Shown piece after piece: positions 9,826-21,102 of a DNA stretch of 64,000 nt. The DNA lies in NCBI RefSeq assembly GCF_003063575.1, contig NZ_NESC01000005.1, positions 62,001 to 126,000 on the forward strand, written 5' to 3'. Numbering within the stretch: position 1 is the stretch's first letter; the number at the start of each line of letters is the position of its first letter. The notes under the pieces are model-generated. The model did not search any database and was not told where the DNA came from. It was given only the letters and a program-made list of their open reading frames with translations. Both the position numbers and the translations under genes were made by a program. This DNA is from Limnohabitans sp. Jir72 (GTDB taxonomy: Bacteria > Pseudomonadota > Gammaproteobacteria > Burkholderiales > Burkholderiaceae_C).

Positions 9826-10526
9826 CGTCATCGGCTTCATGGAACCCGGATTGGGTTCATGAGTTCAGTGCCGACTTGCACATGACTGCGTTCCGAATGG
9901 TCGAGACGCAGTACGTTGCTGCCACCATGCGCTTGGTGGACTCCGCAGACGAGCAGCTGATGCTGGAAGAAATGCTGGAGGCGAGCAAGCCACCGCTCCC
10001 ACCCCAGGCAAGCGGTTTGCACTATCTATTGGCTGCGCCTTTTCGGTATGTGCCTCAGACGGGTTCGCGTTTTCGTGCTGTCAACTCACCGGGCATTTGG
10101 TACGGCGCAGACGACCCTTATTGCGCCTGCTCAGAAATAGCTTATTGGCGTCAGCGCTTTTTATTGGACAGCGCGGGACTCCTGAAGCAGACGCTGAGCA
10201 CAGAACACTCCATGTACGAAGCATCTGTTCAGGGGAGCGCTTTGGATTTGCTGTCACAACCATGGGTTTTGGCGCAGGAGTTCTGGATGCACCCGAGCGA
10301 CTACACCGAAACCCAAAAACTGGCGACACTAATTCGGGAATCTCAGACTGAGTTGACCTGGGTCCGCTACGCGCCAGTGCGCGCCACCGGCCATGTGTGC
10401 GCGGCCGTTTTTGATCCACGCAGTTTGACCATGGTCACACCCGATGGCCGTTATGAGCAATGGCACTGCAACACCACGGCCGACAAGGTGACACTGTCGA
10501 ATGGCCGTGTGCGCTTTGATTTCTGA
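9822..10526 (+). CDS. RES-domain toxin (predicted NAD+-degrading)
   Basis: A 234-residue RES-family toxin. The core reads R-F-R-A-V-N-S-P-G-I-W-Y-G-A (Arg83/85, Tyr94), then C-S-E-I-A-Y-W-R (Glu105): the Arg, Tyr and Glu expected in the RES active site. Characterised relatives (MbcT, Res) consume NAD+ and halt growth until the Xre partner neutralises them. Translation starts at TTG 9822, inside the antitoxin stop region (TTGA overlap); the weak start probably keeps toxin below antitoxin. It ends 15 bp from the convergent gyrB stop. All key residues are kept, so it should be active. Confidence 0.88.
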   Translation: MTSSASWNPDWVHEFSADLHMTAFRMVETQYVAATMRLVDSADEQLMLEEMLEASKPPLPPQASGLHYLLAAPFRYVPQTGSRFRAVNSPGIWYGADDPYCACSEIAYWRQRFLLDSAGLLKQTLSTEHSMYEASVQGSALDLLSQPWVLAQEFWMHPSDYTETQKLATLIRESQTELTWVRYAPVRATGHVCAAVFDPRSLTMVTPDGRYEQWHCNTTADKVTLSNGRVRFDF

Positions 10527-10539
10527 ACGTCAGCGTCCA

Positions 10540-13217
<2,678 letters not shown>

Positions 13218-13233
13218 CTAGTGGGCTTTCGCC

Positions 13234-14343
13234 TTAAATGCGCATGGGCATCACCACGTATTTGAAGTTGTCGTTCTCAGGAATCGTGATCAGCGCCGAG
13301 CTGTTGCCGTCGGCCAAATCGATGCGGACCATGTCTTGGCCCATGTTGCTGAGCACGTCGATGATGTAGGTGACGTTGAAGCCAATCTCGATGGCGTCGC
13401 CACCGTAGTCGATGTCGAGTTCGTCCACGGCTTCTTCTTGTTCGGCGTTGGTGGAGGCCACACGCAGCGTGCCGGGCTCCAGATTCAGGCGCACGCCTTT
13501 GAATTTGTCGCTGGTCAAAATGGCGGTGCGCTGCAGGCAAGACAGCAAGGCTTGGCGGCCCAGCGTCAGGTTGTTGCGGTGGCCCTTAGGAATGACGCGG
13601 TTGTAGTCGGGGAACTTGCCCTCGACCAGCTTGGTCACGAACTCCATGCCGTCAAAGCTGAACTTGGCCTGGTTGTTGGCAAATTGCATCTCGATCGCAC
13701 CATCGGCGTCAGACAGCAGGCGCTGCAACTCCAGCACGGTCTTGCGCGGCAAGATGACTTCTTGTTTGACGGGCACTTCCACGTCGAGCGTGGCCGAGGT
13801 GTAGGCCAGGCGGTGGCCGTCGGTGGCGACCAAGCTGAGCTTGTTGCCTTCGGCCACAAACAAGATGCCGTTCAGGTAATAGCGAATGTCGTGCACGGCC
13901 ATGGCAAACGAGACCTGACCGAGCAATTGCTTGAGGGTCTTTTGCGGCACGCTGAACACGGGGCCAAAGCTGGCGGCTTCTTGCACCAGCGGGAAGTCTT
14001 CGGCGGGCAGGGTCTGCAGCGTGAATTTGGATTTGCCACCCTTCAAGATCAGCTTGGCCTGTGACGATTCGAGGCTGACGGTCTGGTCCGAGGGCATGGT
14101 GCGCAAGATGTCGATCAACTTGCGGGCACCCACGGTGGTGGTGAAGTCGCCAGGGTCGCCGTCCATCTCGGCGGTGGTGCGGATCTGGATTTCCAAGTCG
14201 CTGGTGGTCAGCTGCACGGCGTGACCGGTTTTGCGAATCAGCACGTTGGCCAGCACCGGCAAGGTGTGACGGCGTTCCACAATGCCCGACACGGATTGCA
14301 GAACCGACAGCAATTTGTCTTGGGTGGCCTTCAGGACGATCAT
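13234..14343 (-). CDS. dnaN: DNA polymerase III beta sliding clamp
   Basis: A 369-residue clamp of normal length and full-length similarity to the three-domain family (N-terminus M-I-V-L-K-A-T-Q-D-K-L; C-terminus Y-V-V-M-P-M-R-I). It tethers Pol III and other DNA enzymes to the template as a homodimeric ring. It sits 165 bp downstream of dnaA in the standard dnaA-dnaN-gyrB order. Confidence 0.98.
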   Translation of the reverse strand: MIVLKATQDKLLSVLQSVSGIVERRHTLPVLANVLIRKTGHAVQLTTSDLEIQIRTTAEMDGDPGDFTTTVGARKLIDILRTMPSDQTVSLESSQAKLILKGGKSKFTLQTLPAEDFPLVQEAASFGPVFSVPQKTLKQLLGQVSFAMAVHDIRYYLNGILFVAEGNKLSLVATDGHRLAYTSATLDVEVPVKQEVILPRKTVLELQRLLSDADGAIEMQFANNQAKFSFDGMEFVTKLVEGKFPDYNRVIPKGHRNNLTLGRQALLSCLQRTAILTSDKFKGVRLNLEPGTLRVASTNAEQEEAVDELDIDYGGDAIEIGFNVTYIIDVLSNMGQDMVRIDLADGNSSALITIPENDNFKYVVMPMRI

Positions 14344-14508
14344 GGGTCTACCTTTGGTGGTTTTTCAAGCTTCAGCCCTGGGGGCTGGGGTGAGAGGGTC
14401 AACAGACGACATTTTCGCCTGTTTTTGGATGCTTTTGAGGGGCATCGGCGCGATTGCCGAGTCGCAAGCGCGCGGCCATGACAGAAAGCAGGCGTCCATC
14501 TGGTCCGG

Positions 14509-15909
14509 TCAGCCCTTGAGGGTCTGCTCCAGCACATGCAACTGCTGATTGAGCTCGGTCATTTGCTGGCGCTCGGCCCCGATCTTGCGAACCGCATGCA
14601 ACACCGTGGTGTGGTCACGCCCGCCAAACAACTCACCAATTTCGGGCAGGCTCTTTTGGGTCAGCTCTTTGGCCAAGTACATCGCAATCTGGCGCGGACG
14701 GGCAATGCTGGCGGGACGCTTCTTGCTGTACATGTCCGCAACCTTGATCTTGTAGTAATCGGCCACGGTTTTTTGGATGTTTTCCACACTGATCTGGCGG
14801 TTCTGAATCGACAGCAGATCGCGCAGGGCATCACGGGCCAGCTGGATGGAGATGTCCTTTTGGTTGAAGCGCGAATAAGCCAGGATCTTGCGCAGCGCGC
14901 CTTCGAGCTCGCGCACGTTGGAGCGCACGTTTTTGGCCACGAAAAACGCCACCTCTTCGGGCATTTCGCTGCCTTCACTGATGGCTTTGTTGATCAAAAT
15001 GGCCACCCGCATTTCGAGTTCGGGCGGCTCCATGGCCACCGTCAAACCAGAATCAAAACGCGAAACCAAGCGTTCGTGGATGTCGGCCAGGCCCTTGGGA
15101 TAGGTGTCACTGGTCATCACGATGTGTGACTTTTTGGCCAGCAAAGCTTCAAAGGCGTTGAAGAATTCTTCTTGCGTGCGGTCCTTGTTGGCGAAGAATT
15201 GCACATCGTCGATCAGCAGCAAATCGAGCGAGTGGTAGTGGTGCTTGAACTCGTCAAAAGTCTTGCGCTGGTAGGCTTTAACCACATCCGACACAAACTG
15301 TTCAGCGTGGATGTACAAAACTTTCGCTTCGGGGCGGTCGGCCAGCAGTTTGTTGCCAATCGCGTGCATCAGGTGGGTCTTGCCCAGACCGACGCCGCCG
15401 TAGATGAACAAGGGGTTGTACAGGTGCCCGGGCTGGCCCGCCACGTGCATGGCCGCAGCACGTGCCATGCGGTTGGCCGTGCCTTCGACCAGGGTGTCAA
15501 AAGTCAGCGCCGAATTGAGGCGACTGCGAAAGGTGTTGACCACCGGCTCGTCGGCCGCTTCCAACACCTCAGGGGCGTTCTCCATCGAGGAAGGCGTAGA
15601 CTGTCGTACAGTCTTGACGCCAGATTCGCGCGGAGTGATCGCTAACTCAATTTGAACTGGATGGCCTTGCAGGTTCTCCAGAATGGCCGACAGGCGACCG
15701 GCGTATTGGGCGCGAATCCAGTCCAGCTTGAAACGGTTGGCCACGAACAAAGTGACGCGTTGCTGGTCTTCAGAGACGTTGGCGGTGAGTGGTTTGATCC
15801 AGGTGTTGAGCTGCTGCTCGGGCAGCTCGCGGGACAGCTCGTCCACGCAAGAACGCCACAAGGCTTGACCTGCATCCATCGGAATTTCTGGGGGGAGTCC
15901 CTCGGACAT
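14509..15909 (-). CDS. dnaA: chromosomal replication initiator DnaA
   Basis: A 466-residue initiator from the ATG at 15909 (M-S-E-G-L-P-P). The frame stays open upstream to 16113, but that extension is not DnaA-like. Domain I is N-terminal, the AAA+ domain has G-G-V-G-L-G-K-T (171-178) and L-L-I-D-D-V-Q-F, and domain IV ends with the [11 protein letters not shown] signature that binds DnaA boxes. It opens oriC with ATP. DnaA-box sequences lie just upstream of the start, fitting autoregulation and/or origin function. Confidence 0.97.
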   Translation of the reverse strand: MSEGLPPEIPMDAGQALWRSCVDELSRELPEQQLNTWIKPLTANVSEDQQRVTLFVANRFKLDWIRAQYAGRLSAILENLQGHPVQIELAITPRESGVKTVRQSTPSSMENAPEVLEAADEPVVNTFRSRLNSALTFDTLVEGTANRMARAAAMHVAGQPGHLYNPLFIYGGVGLGKTHLMHAIGNKLLADRPEAKVLYIHAEQFVSDVVKAYQRKTFDEFKHHYHSLDLLLIDDVQFFANKDRTQEEFFNAFEALLAKKSHIVMTSDTYPKGLADIHERLVSRFDSGLTVAMEPPELEMRVAILINKAISEGSEMPEEVAFFVAKNVRSNVRELEGALRKILAYSRFNQKDISIQLARDALRDLLSIQNRQISVENIQKTVADYYKIKVADMYSKKRPASIARPRQIAMYLAKELTQKSLPEIGELFGGRDHTTVLHAVRKIGAERQQMTELNQQLHVLEQTLKG

Positions 15910-16060
15910 GTTGTATTTGTTTTTGTGGATAGAGAAGAAGAAAAACGGCAGGACAGCTGACTTTATCAAGAGCTTATCCACAATCGCAAAAGCAACTGGA
16001 CGGCCATCATAAACCACATCAACTGGATTTGGATGCGGGTGTTCCCGAAAGCTTAAATTG
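15910..16060. other. candidate oriC / dnaA control region with DnaA boxes
   Basis: The dnaA-rpmH gap holds a perfect DnaA box TTATCCACA at 15974-15982 and a one-mismatch box on the other strand at 15924-15932 (TGTGGATAG), in locally A-rich DNA. Two boxes are few for a full origin, so this may be oriC, part of it, or only the dnaA autoregulatory promoter. A cumulative GC-skew plot over the chromosome would settle it. Confidence 0.45.
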
Positions 16061-16068
16061 AGCCAAAT

Positions 16069-16097
16069 TTGCCGCGGGCCCGAAAGTTTGCGATAAT
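16069..16097 (+). promoter_or_regulatory. sigma70-type promoter for rpmH
   Basis: TTGCCG at 16069-16074 and GATAAT at 16092-16097 are separated by exactly 17 bases and point into rpmH, 50 bp downstream. It probably drives rpmH-rnpA-yidD-yidC. Confidence 0.6.
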
Positions 16098-16147
16098 CTT
16101 GGGTTTCGCCCAACGCAACTTATAGCTTTGGGCACAAAGGAAGAGTT

Positions 16148-16282
16148 ATGAAACGCACCTACCAACCATCCAAAACACGTCGCGCCCGTACCCACGGTTT
16201 CCTGGTTCGCATGAAAACCCGTGGCGGCCGTGCTGTGATCAACGCACGCCGCGCCAAGGGCCGTAAACGTCTGGCTGTCTAA
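16148..16282 (+). CDS. rpmH: 50S ribosomal protein L34
   Basis: A 44-residue, very basic protein beginning M-K-R-T-Y-Q-P-S-K and ending [10 protein letters not shown], the near-invariant L34 sequence. It is a component of the large ribosomal subunit. An AAGGAAG ribosome site precedes the ATG. It heads the rpmH-rnpA-yidD-yidC operon and lies divergent from dnaA. Confidence 0.98.
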   Translation: MKRTYQPSKTRRARTHGFLVRMKTRGGRAVINARRAKGRKRLAV

Positions 16283-16349
16283 TGTCCATCCGGCCGTCCG
16301 GCTGTGGCCTTGTGCCACTGCTGGCGGTTCATGCCGGGGCCTGGTCATC

Positions 16350-16784
16350 GTGCAGCGTCTAAAAACACGCCCACAATTTCAGGCCGCCTTGGCTGGTGGC
16401 ACGGTCTCGCGTACAGCGCATTTTGCGTTGCACCGCCTGAGCTTGACTGCACCGACAACCTATTTGGCACAAGCCGATTCAATCGGGCCTGCACCCTCAC
16501 CGGAGCAGGCCCTTTTTGACTTGCCTGACGTCTGGCTGGGTGCCATGGTACCCAAACGCTGGGCGCGCAGGGCGGTCACCCGCAATGCCATCAAGCGCCA
16601 AATCTATACGGTGAGCCTGCGTTTTGTCACGCGCTTGCCTTTGGCCGCTCATGTGGTGCGCCTGCGTACGGGGTTTGACCGCAAGCAATTCATCAGCGCG
16701 TCATCTGAACAGCTCAAACTGGCGGTTCGTCTGGAGCTGGAGCAATTGTTTGAACGCGCCAGTCGCAAGGAAGAAATGGCATGA
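16350..16784 (+). CDS. rnpA: ribonuclease P protein component
   Basis: A 144-residue basic protein starting at GTG 16350. The family RNR motif is visible as R-R-A-V-T-R-N-A-I-K-R-Q. It binds the RNase P RNA and helps cleave 5' leaders from pre-tRNAs. Relative to E. coli RnpA (119 residues) it has a longer middle segment between the first strands. Its end overlaps yidD by 4 bases. Confidence 0.93.
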   Translation: MQRLKTRPQFQAALAGGTVSRTAHFALHRLSLTAPTTYLAQADSIGPAPSPEQALFDLPDVWLGAMVPKRWARRAVTRNAIKRQIYTVSLRFVTRLPLAAHVVRLRTGFDRKQFISASSEQLKLAVRLELEQLFERASRKEEMA

Positions 16785-17053
16785 TCAAGCGTTTGCTGAT
16801 CGGCGTGGTGCGCGGTTACCGTCTTTTGCTCAGTCCTTGGTTGGGATCGGCTTGCCGGTTCGAGCCCACTTGCTCGGCGTATGCCTTGCAGGCGCTGGAC
16901 CGTCATGGCGCTGCCGCTGGCAGCTACCTGACCGTTCACCGCCTGATGCGTTGCCACCCGTGGTGCGCTGGTGGCAGCGACCCCATTCCCGAACAGGCAC
17001 CTCGCCTGTTCACGGCTTTGTTTTCCCCTACTTCGTCAAAGAAGACCTCATGA
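16781..17053 (+). CDS. yidD: membrane protein insertion efficiency factor YidD
   Basis: A 90-residue protein with the YidD pattern: short N-terminal hydrophobic segment, then C-R-F-E-P-T-C-S-A-Y-A and a later R-C-H-P-W-C-A-G-G. It aids insertion of inner-membrane proteins alongside YidC. Start ATG overlaps the rnpA stop (ATGA), and its own stop overlaps the yidC start, so the trio is tightly coupled. Confidence 0.95.
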   Translation: MIKRLLIGVVRGYRLLLSPWLGSACRFEPTCSAYALQALDRHGAAAGSYLTVHRLMRCHPWCAGGSDPIPEQAPRLFTALFSPTSSKKTS

Positions 17054-18732
17054 ACGATATCCGTCGCACCATCCTCTGGGTGATTTTTGGCTTCTCCATG
17101 GTCCTGCTGTGGGACGCGTGGCAGGTCCACAACGGCCAGAAAGCCACTTTCTTCCCTCGTCCGGGCGCAGCCCAGGTCGCAGCGGCCCCTGCCAGCACGG
17201 CCAGTGGCGTGCCCACGGCGTCTGCCCCTGTGGCCACAACGGCCGCCGCCACACCAGGCCAAGTGCCTGCAGGCCCTGCGACTGCAAACGCCAGCGAGCA
17301 AATCGACGTCAGCACCGATGTGCTGAAACTGCGTTTTGACACCGAAGGCGGCACGCTGACACGCACCGAGTTCACCCAGCACAACGACATGGTGGACGCG
17401 AAAAAGCCTTTTGTCTTGCTGGACCAAAGCCCTGCACGCGTTTACACCGCCCAAACCGGCCTGATTGGTGGCAACTTCCCCACACACAAAAGTGCCATGC
17501 GTTTTGCGGGTGAGAAAAGCCTGAAAGACGGCCAGAACGAATTGACCCTGCGCTTCGAGTCCGACGTGCAAAACGGTGTGAAACTGGTCAAGACTTACAC
17601 CCTGCAACGCGGCAGCTACGTGATTGGCGTCAAGCACGAAGTGGTCAACACCGGCACCGCCGCTGTGTCGCCCCAGCTGTACCTGCAATTGGTGCGTGAC
17701 GGCAACAAGCCTGCGGGCGAATCGTCGTTTTATTCGACCTTCACCGGCCCTGCGATCTACACCGACGCCAAGAAGTACCACAAGGTCGAGTTCTCCGACA
17801 TCGAAAAGAACAAGGCCGAGATCGACAAGACCTCGCCCAACGGCTATGTGGCCATGGTGCAGCACTACTTCGCTTCGGCTTGGTTGCTGGGTGAAGGTAT
17901 CAACCGCGAAAACTTCGTGCGCAAGGTCGACAACAACCTGTACGCCGTCGGCATGATCACACCCGTGGCCGATGTGGCCCCCGGTCAGTCCAAAAGCGTG
18001 AGCTCGCAACTGTTTGTGGGCCCACAAGAAGAAAAAGTCCTCGAAGCTTTGGCCCCTGGCCTGGACCTCTTGAAGGATTACGGCTGGTTGGCCATGTTGT
18101 CCAAGCCTTTGTACTGGCTGCTGGACAAGCTGTTTGGCTTCATCCAGAACTGGGGCTGGTCGATTGTGGCGCTGGTGCTGCTGCTCAAGATTGCTTTCTA
18201 CTGGCTCAACGCCAAGGCCTACTCCAGCATGGCCAAGATGAAAGCCATCAACCCCAAGATCATGGAAATGCGCGAGCGCCTCAAAGGCGATCCGCAAAAG
18301 ATGCAACAAGAGATGATGAAGATCTACCGCGAGGAAAAGGTCAACCCCATGGGTGGCTGCTTCCCGATCATGATTCAGATCCCTGTGTTCATCGCGCTGT
18401 ACTGGGTGCTCTTGTCCACCGTCGAGATGCGCAACGCGCCTTGGATTCTCTGGATCCACGACTTGTCAGCACCTGATCCGTTCTTCATCTTGCCCGTGGT
18501 GATGACCCTGACCACCTTGCTGCAAACGGCGCTCAACCCCGCGCCACCAGACCCGATGCAAGCGAAGATGATGTGGATCATGCCGCTGGTGTTCAGCGTG
18601 ATGTTCTTCTTCTTCCCCGCCGGTCTGGTGCTGTACTGGATCACCAACAACGTGCTCTCGATTGCGCAGCAGTGGATCATCAACACCCGCATGGGCGTGC
18701 CACCGCAGTTCAATCTGCCCAAGTTCAAGTAA
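17050..18732 (+). CDS. yidC: membrane protein insertase YidC
   Basis: A 560-residue insertase from ATG 17050 (M-N-D-I-R-R-T-I-L-W). It has an N-terminal anchor, an Ala/Pro/Thr-rich linker (~40-90), a large periplasmic beta domain, and the conserved C-terminal five-helix core with M-G-G-C-F-P-I-M-I-Q-I-P-V-F-I-A-L-Y-W. It inserts and folds inner-membrane proteins with or without Sec. A strong terminator follows directly. Confidence 0.97.
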   Translation: MNDIRRTILWVIFGFSMVLLWDAWQVHNGQKATFFPRPGAAQVAAAPASTASGVPTASAPVATTAAATPGQVPAGPATANASEQIDVSTDVLKLRFDTEGGTLTRTEFTQHNDMVDAKKPFVLLDQSPARVYTAQTGLIGGNFPTHKSAMRFAGEKSLKDGQNELTLRFESDVQNGVKLVKTYTLQRGSYVIGVKHEVVNTGTAAVSPQLYLQLVRDGNKPAGESSFYSTFTGPAIYTDAKKYHKVEFSDIEKNKAEIDKTSPNGYVAMVQHYFASAWLLGEGINRENFVRKVDNNLYAVGMITPVADVAPGQSKSVSSQLFVGPQEEKVLEALAPGLDLLKDYGWLAMLSKPLYWLLDKLFGFIQNWGWSIVALVLLLKIAFYWLNAKAYSSMAKMKAINPKIMEMRERLKGDPQKMQQEMMKIYREEKVNPMGGCFPIMIQIPVFIALYWVLLSTVEMRNAPWILWIHDLSAPDPFFILPVVMTLTTLLQTALNPAPPDPMQAKMMWIMPLVFSVMFFFFPAGLVLYWITNNVLSIAQQWIINTRMGVPPQFNLPKFK

Positions 18733-18737
18733 ACCCC

Positions 18738-18763
18738 AAAGGCCGCGCAAGCGGCCTTTTTTT
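18738..18763 (+). terminator. intrinsic terminator after yidC
   Basis: GGCCGC-GCAA-GCGGCC is preceded by AAA and followed by seven T residues, a textbook rho-independent terminator that closes the rpmH-yidC operon before mnmE. Confidence 0.9.
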
Positions 18764-18792
18764 GGTTCACCTCACCCACCGTTTTTGCTGCC

Positions 18793-20205
18793 ATGCTCGC
18801 TCGCCATCAGGATCCCATCGTTGCCATCGCCACCGCCCCCGGCAGAGGGGCCGTGGGCATCGTGCGCGTGTCGGGCCGAAACCTGTCTTCGCTGATACAA
18901 GCCCTGTGTGGTCGCAGCCTGGAAGCCCGCGAAGCGACTTACCTGGCTTTTGCCGACGCCGATGGCAGCCCGATCGACCATGGCTTGGCTTTGAATTTTG
19001 TGGCGCCGCATTCCTTCACTGGCGAGGACGTGCTGGAGCTGCAGGCCCACGGTGGGCCGGTGGTGCTGCAACTGCTGGTGGCCCGTTGCCTGAAGGCTGC
19101 TGCCGAGACCGACCCGGCCACCGGCCAGCCACGACTGGCAGGTTTGCGCGTGGCGCAGCCAGGCGAGTTTTCCGAGCGGGCCTTCTTGAACGACAAGATC
19201 GATCTGGCGCAGGCCGAGGCGATTGCCGATCTGATCGACGCCAGCACCGAAGCGGCTGCCCGCAGCGCCAGCCGATCCTTGGCGGGTGATTTTTCCAAAG
19301 AAATCCATGTGCTGCGCGATGCCTTGATCCACCTGCGCATGCTGGTGGAAGCGACACTGGATTTTCCGGAAGAAGAAATTGACTTCTTGCAAAAGGCCGA
19401 TGCCCAAGGGCAGCTGACACGATTGCAAGCCGCGCTGCAAACCGTGATGGGCCGCGCCAAGCAAGGCGCCTTGCTGCGCGAAGGCATCAAGGTGGTGATC
19501 GCGGGCCAGCCCAATGCGGGTAAGAGTTCACTGCTCAACGCACTGGCCGGGGCCGAGCTGGCCATCGTCACGCCGATTGCGGGCACCACGCGTGATGTGG
19601 TGCAACAGACCATCCAGATCGAAGGCGTGCCACTGCATGTGATTGACACCGCCGGTCTGCGCGAAGGCGAGGGTGTGGACGAGGTCGAGCAAATCGGCAT
19701 TGCACGCGCCTGGGGCCAGATTGAAAACGCCGACGCGGTGCTGTTCTTGCACGACCTGACCCGCGTGGGCCAAGCCGATTACGACAGCGCCGATGCCGAC
19801 ATCGCCACCCGGCTGCAAAGCCGCCTGCCTGCAAGCGTGACAGTGATCGATGTCTGGAACAAGTCCGATGCCGCCAGCGCACCGAGCGACCGTGCAGGCC
19901 TGCCCCTGTCGGCCCGCACCGGCGAAGGACTGCAGGCGCTGCGCCAGCAACTGCTGCAACAAGCGGGCTGGCAGCAAGCCAGCGAAGGCTTGTTCATCGC
20001 CCGCGAACGCCATGTGCAGGCCCTGCACTGCGTGCGCGAGCATCTGGATGTGGCCAACGCCCACCTGGCCGCGCAAGCCCAAAACCTGGACCTGCTGGCC
20101 GAAGAGCTGCGCTTGGGCCAGAACGCCCTGAACGAGATCACCGGCGAGTTCAGTGCCGACGATTTGCTGGGTGTGATCTTTTCAAGTTTTTGCATTGGTA
20201 AATAA
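18793..20205 (+). CDS. mnmE: tRNA uridine-5-carboxymethylaminomethyl modification GTPase
   Basis: A 470-residue GTPase with the N-terminal folate-binding domain, helical domain, inserted G domain (G-Q-P-N-A-G-K-S at 238-245, D-T-A-G at 285-288) and the invariant C-terminal C-I-G-K (467-470). With MnmG it modifies the wobble uridine of certain tRNAs. It follows the yidC terminator by about 30 bp, so it has its own promoter or relies on read-through. Confidence 0.97.
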   Translation: MLARHQDPIVAIATAPGRGAVGIVRVSGRNLSSLIQALCGRSLEAREATYLAFADADGSPIDHGLALNFVAPHSFTGEDVLELQAHGGPVVLQLLVARCLKAAAETDPATGQPRLAGLRVAQPGEFSERAFLNDKIDLAQAEAIADLIDASTEAAARSASRSLAGDFSKEIHVLRDALIHLRMLVEATLDFPEEEIDFLQKADAQGQLTRLQAALQTVMGRAKQGALLREGIKVVIAGQPNAGKSSLLNALAGAELAIVTPIAGTTRDVVQQTIQIEGVPLHVIDTAGLREGEGVDEVEQIGIARAWGQIENADAVLFLHDLTRVGQADYDSADADIATRLQSRLPASVTVIDVWNKSDAASAPSDRAGLPLSARTGEGLQALRQQLLQQAGWQQASEGLFIARERHVQALHCVREHLDVANAHLAAQAQNLDLLAEELRLGQNALNEITGEFSADDLLGVIFSSFCIGK

Positions 20206-20226
20206 ACTGAGCTCGCAATACCTGCC

Positions 20227-21102
20227 ATGTCCTTTACCACTGATCTACATATGACGATGCCCTCCAAGTCTGCTGTGACGCCTTTCGTCATGTGTGCCGA
20301 CGATTACGGCATGACACCCGAGATCAGCGCCGGCATCCTCAAGTTGGCAGATCAAAACCGCATCAGCGCCACCAGCGTGATGAGCTTGTCACCCCACTGG
20401 CCCCACTGGGCACCCCCATTGCGAGAGCTGCGGGGCCGTGTAGATGCAGGCTTGCATCTGGACTGGACCAGCGCATTCGCTGTCGACGAAGGATTTGGAA
20501 AATCCTTACCGTTGTTGATGGCGCTCAGCGCCCTGCGGCTGCTGCGGACCTCTGCGATTGAGTGTGCGATTGAGCGGCAACTGGATCTTTTTGAAACCCA
20601 TTTTCTGGCCCCTCCAGATCACGTGGATGGCCACCAACACATTCACCAGTTCCCCGTGATTCGGGAGGTGCTCATGCGCGTTCTGTCACGCCGCTATGGG
20701 GCTCATGACCGGCCATGGATTCGCATTGCACGGATAACCGAGGCCGCTGCGAGCCTGAAATCGCAAGTCATCAATGCCATGGGGGCCACCGCTTTGAAGC
20801 GCTTGACCATCGGGTATGGTTTTGCACACTCGGATGATTTGACGGGGGTCTACGATTTCCAAGGCAATGCCCATTTTTATAGTCAACGCTTACGCAATTG
20901 GCTGGAGCACATGCCCTCCAATAGCGTGTTGATGTGCCACCCGGGTCAAGGTCCATGTGGTTTGGCTCCCTTTGCCCAGGCGCGCTTATGGGAGCAGGAA
21001 GTCTTGCAGAGTGAGGCATTTCAGACGATGCTGGACAACACCCAGACCACCTTGGTGCGCGGCAGTGCGCTATTTCAACGCCCTGATAAGCTCACACCAT
21101 GA
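20227..21102 (+). CDS. YdjC/ChbG-family carbohydrate deacetylase (NaxD/HpnK-like)
   Basis: A 291-residue deacetylase of the YdjC fold. Metal/catalytic motifs are C-A-D-D-Y-G (Asp25/26), H-L-D-W (His77) and H-V-D-G-H-Q-H-I-H (His136, His138). Relatives remove an N-acetyl group from chito-oligosaccharides or from undecaprenyl-phosphate hexosamines (NaxD). The downstream ArnT-like gene starts inside its stop (ATGA), so a role on a lipid-linked sugar is likely. In-frame ATGs at 20251 and 20257 are alternative starts; none has a clear SD. Confidence 0.8.
   Translation: MSFTTDLHMTMPSKSAVTPFVMCADDYGMTPEISAGILKLADQNRISATSVMSLSPHWPHWAPPLRELRGRVDAGLHLDWTSAFAVDEGFGKSLPLLMALSALRLLRTSAIECAIERQLDLFETHFLAPPDHVDGHQHIHQFPVIREVLMRVLSRRYGAHDRPWIRIARITEAAASLKSQVINAMGATALKRLTIGYGFAHSDDLTGVYDFQGNAHFYSQRLRNWLEHMPSNSVLMCHPGQGPCGLAPFAQARLWEQEVLQSEAFQTMLDNTQTTLVRGSALFQRPDKLTP

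Noticed and set aside
16936-18459. A 507-codon minus-strand frame over yidC
   Set aside because: It is antisense to a clear yidC and has no family features.
18772-19464. Long minus-strand frames inside mnmE
   Set aside because: They are antisense to mnmE, whose G motifs and C-I-G-K end are complete, and have no supporting features.
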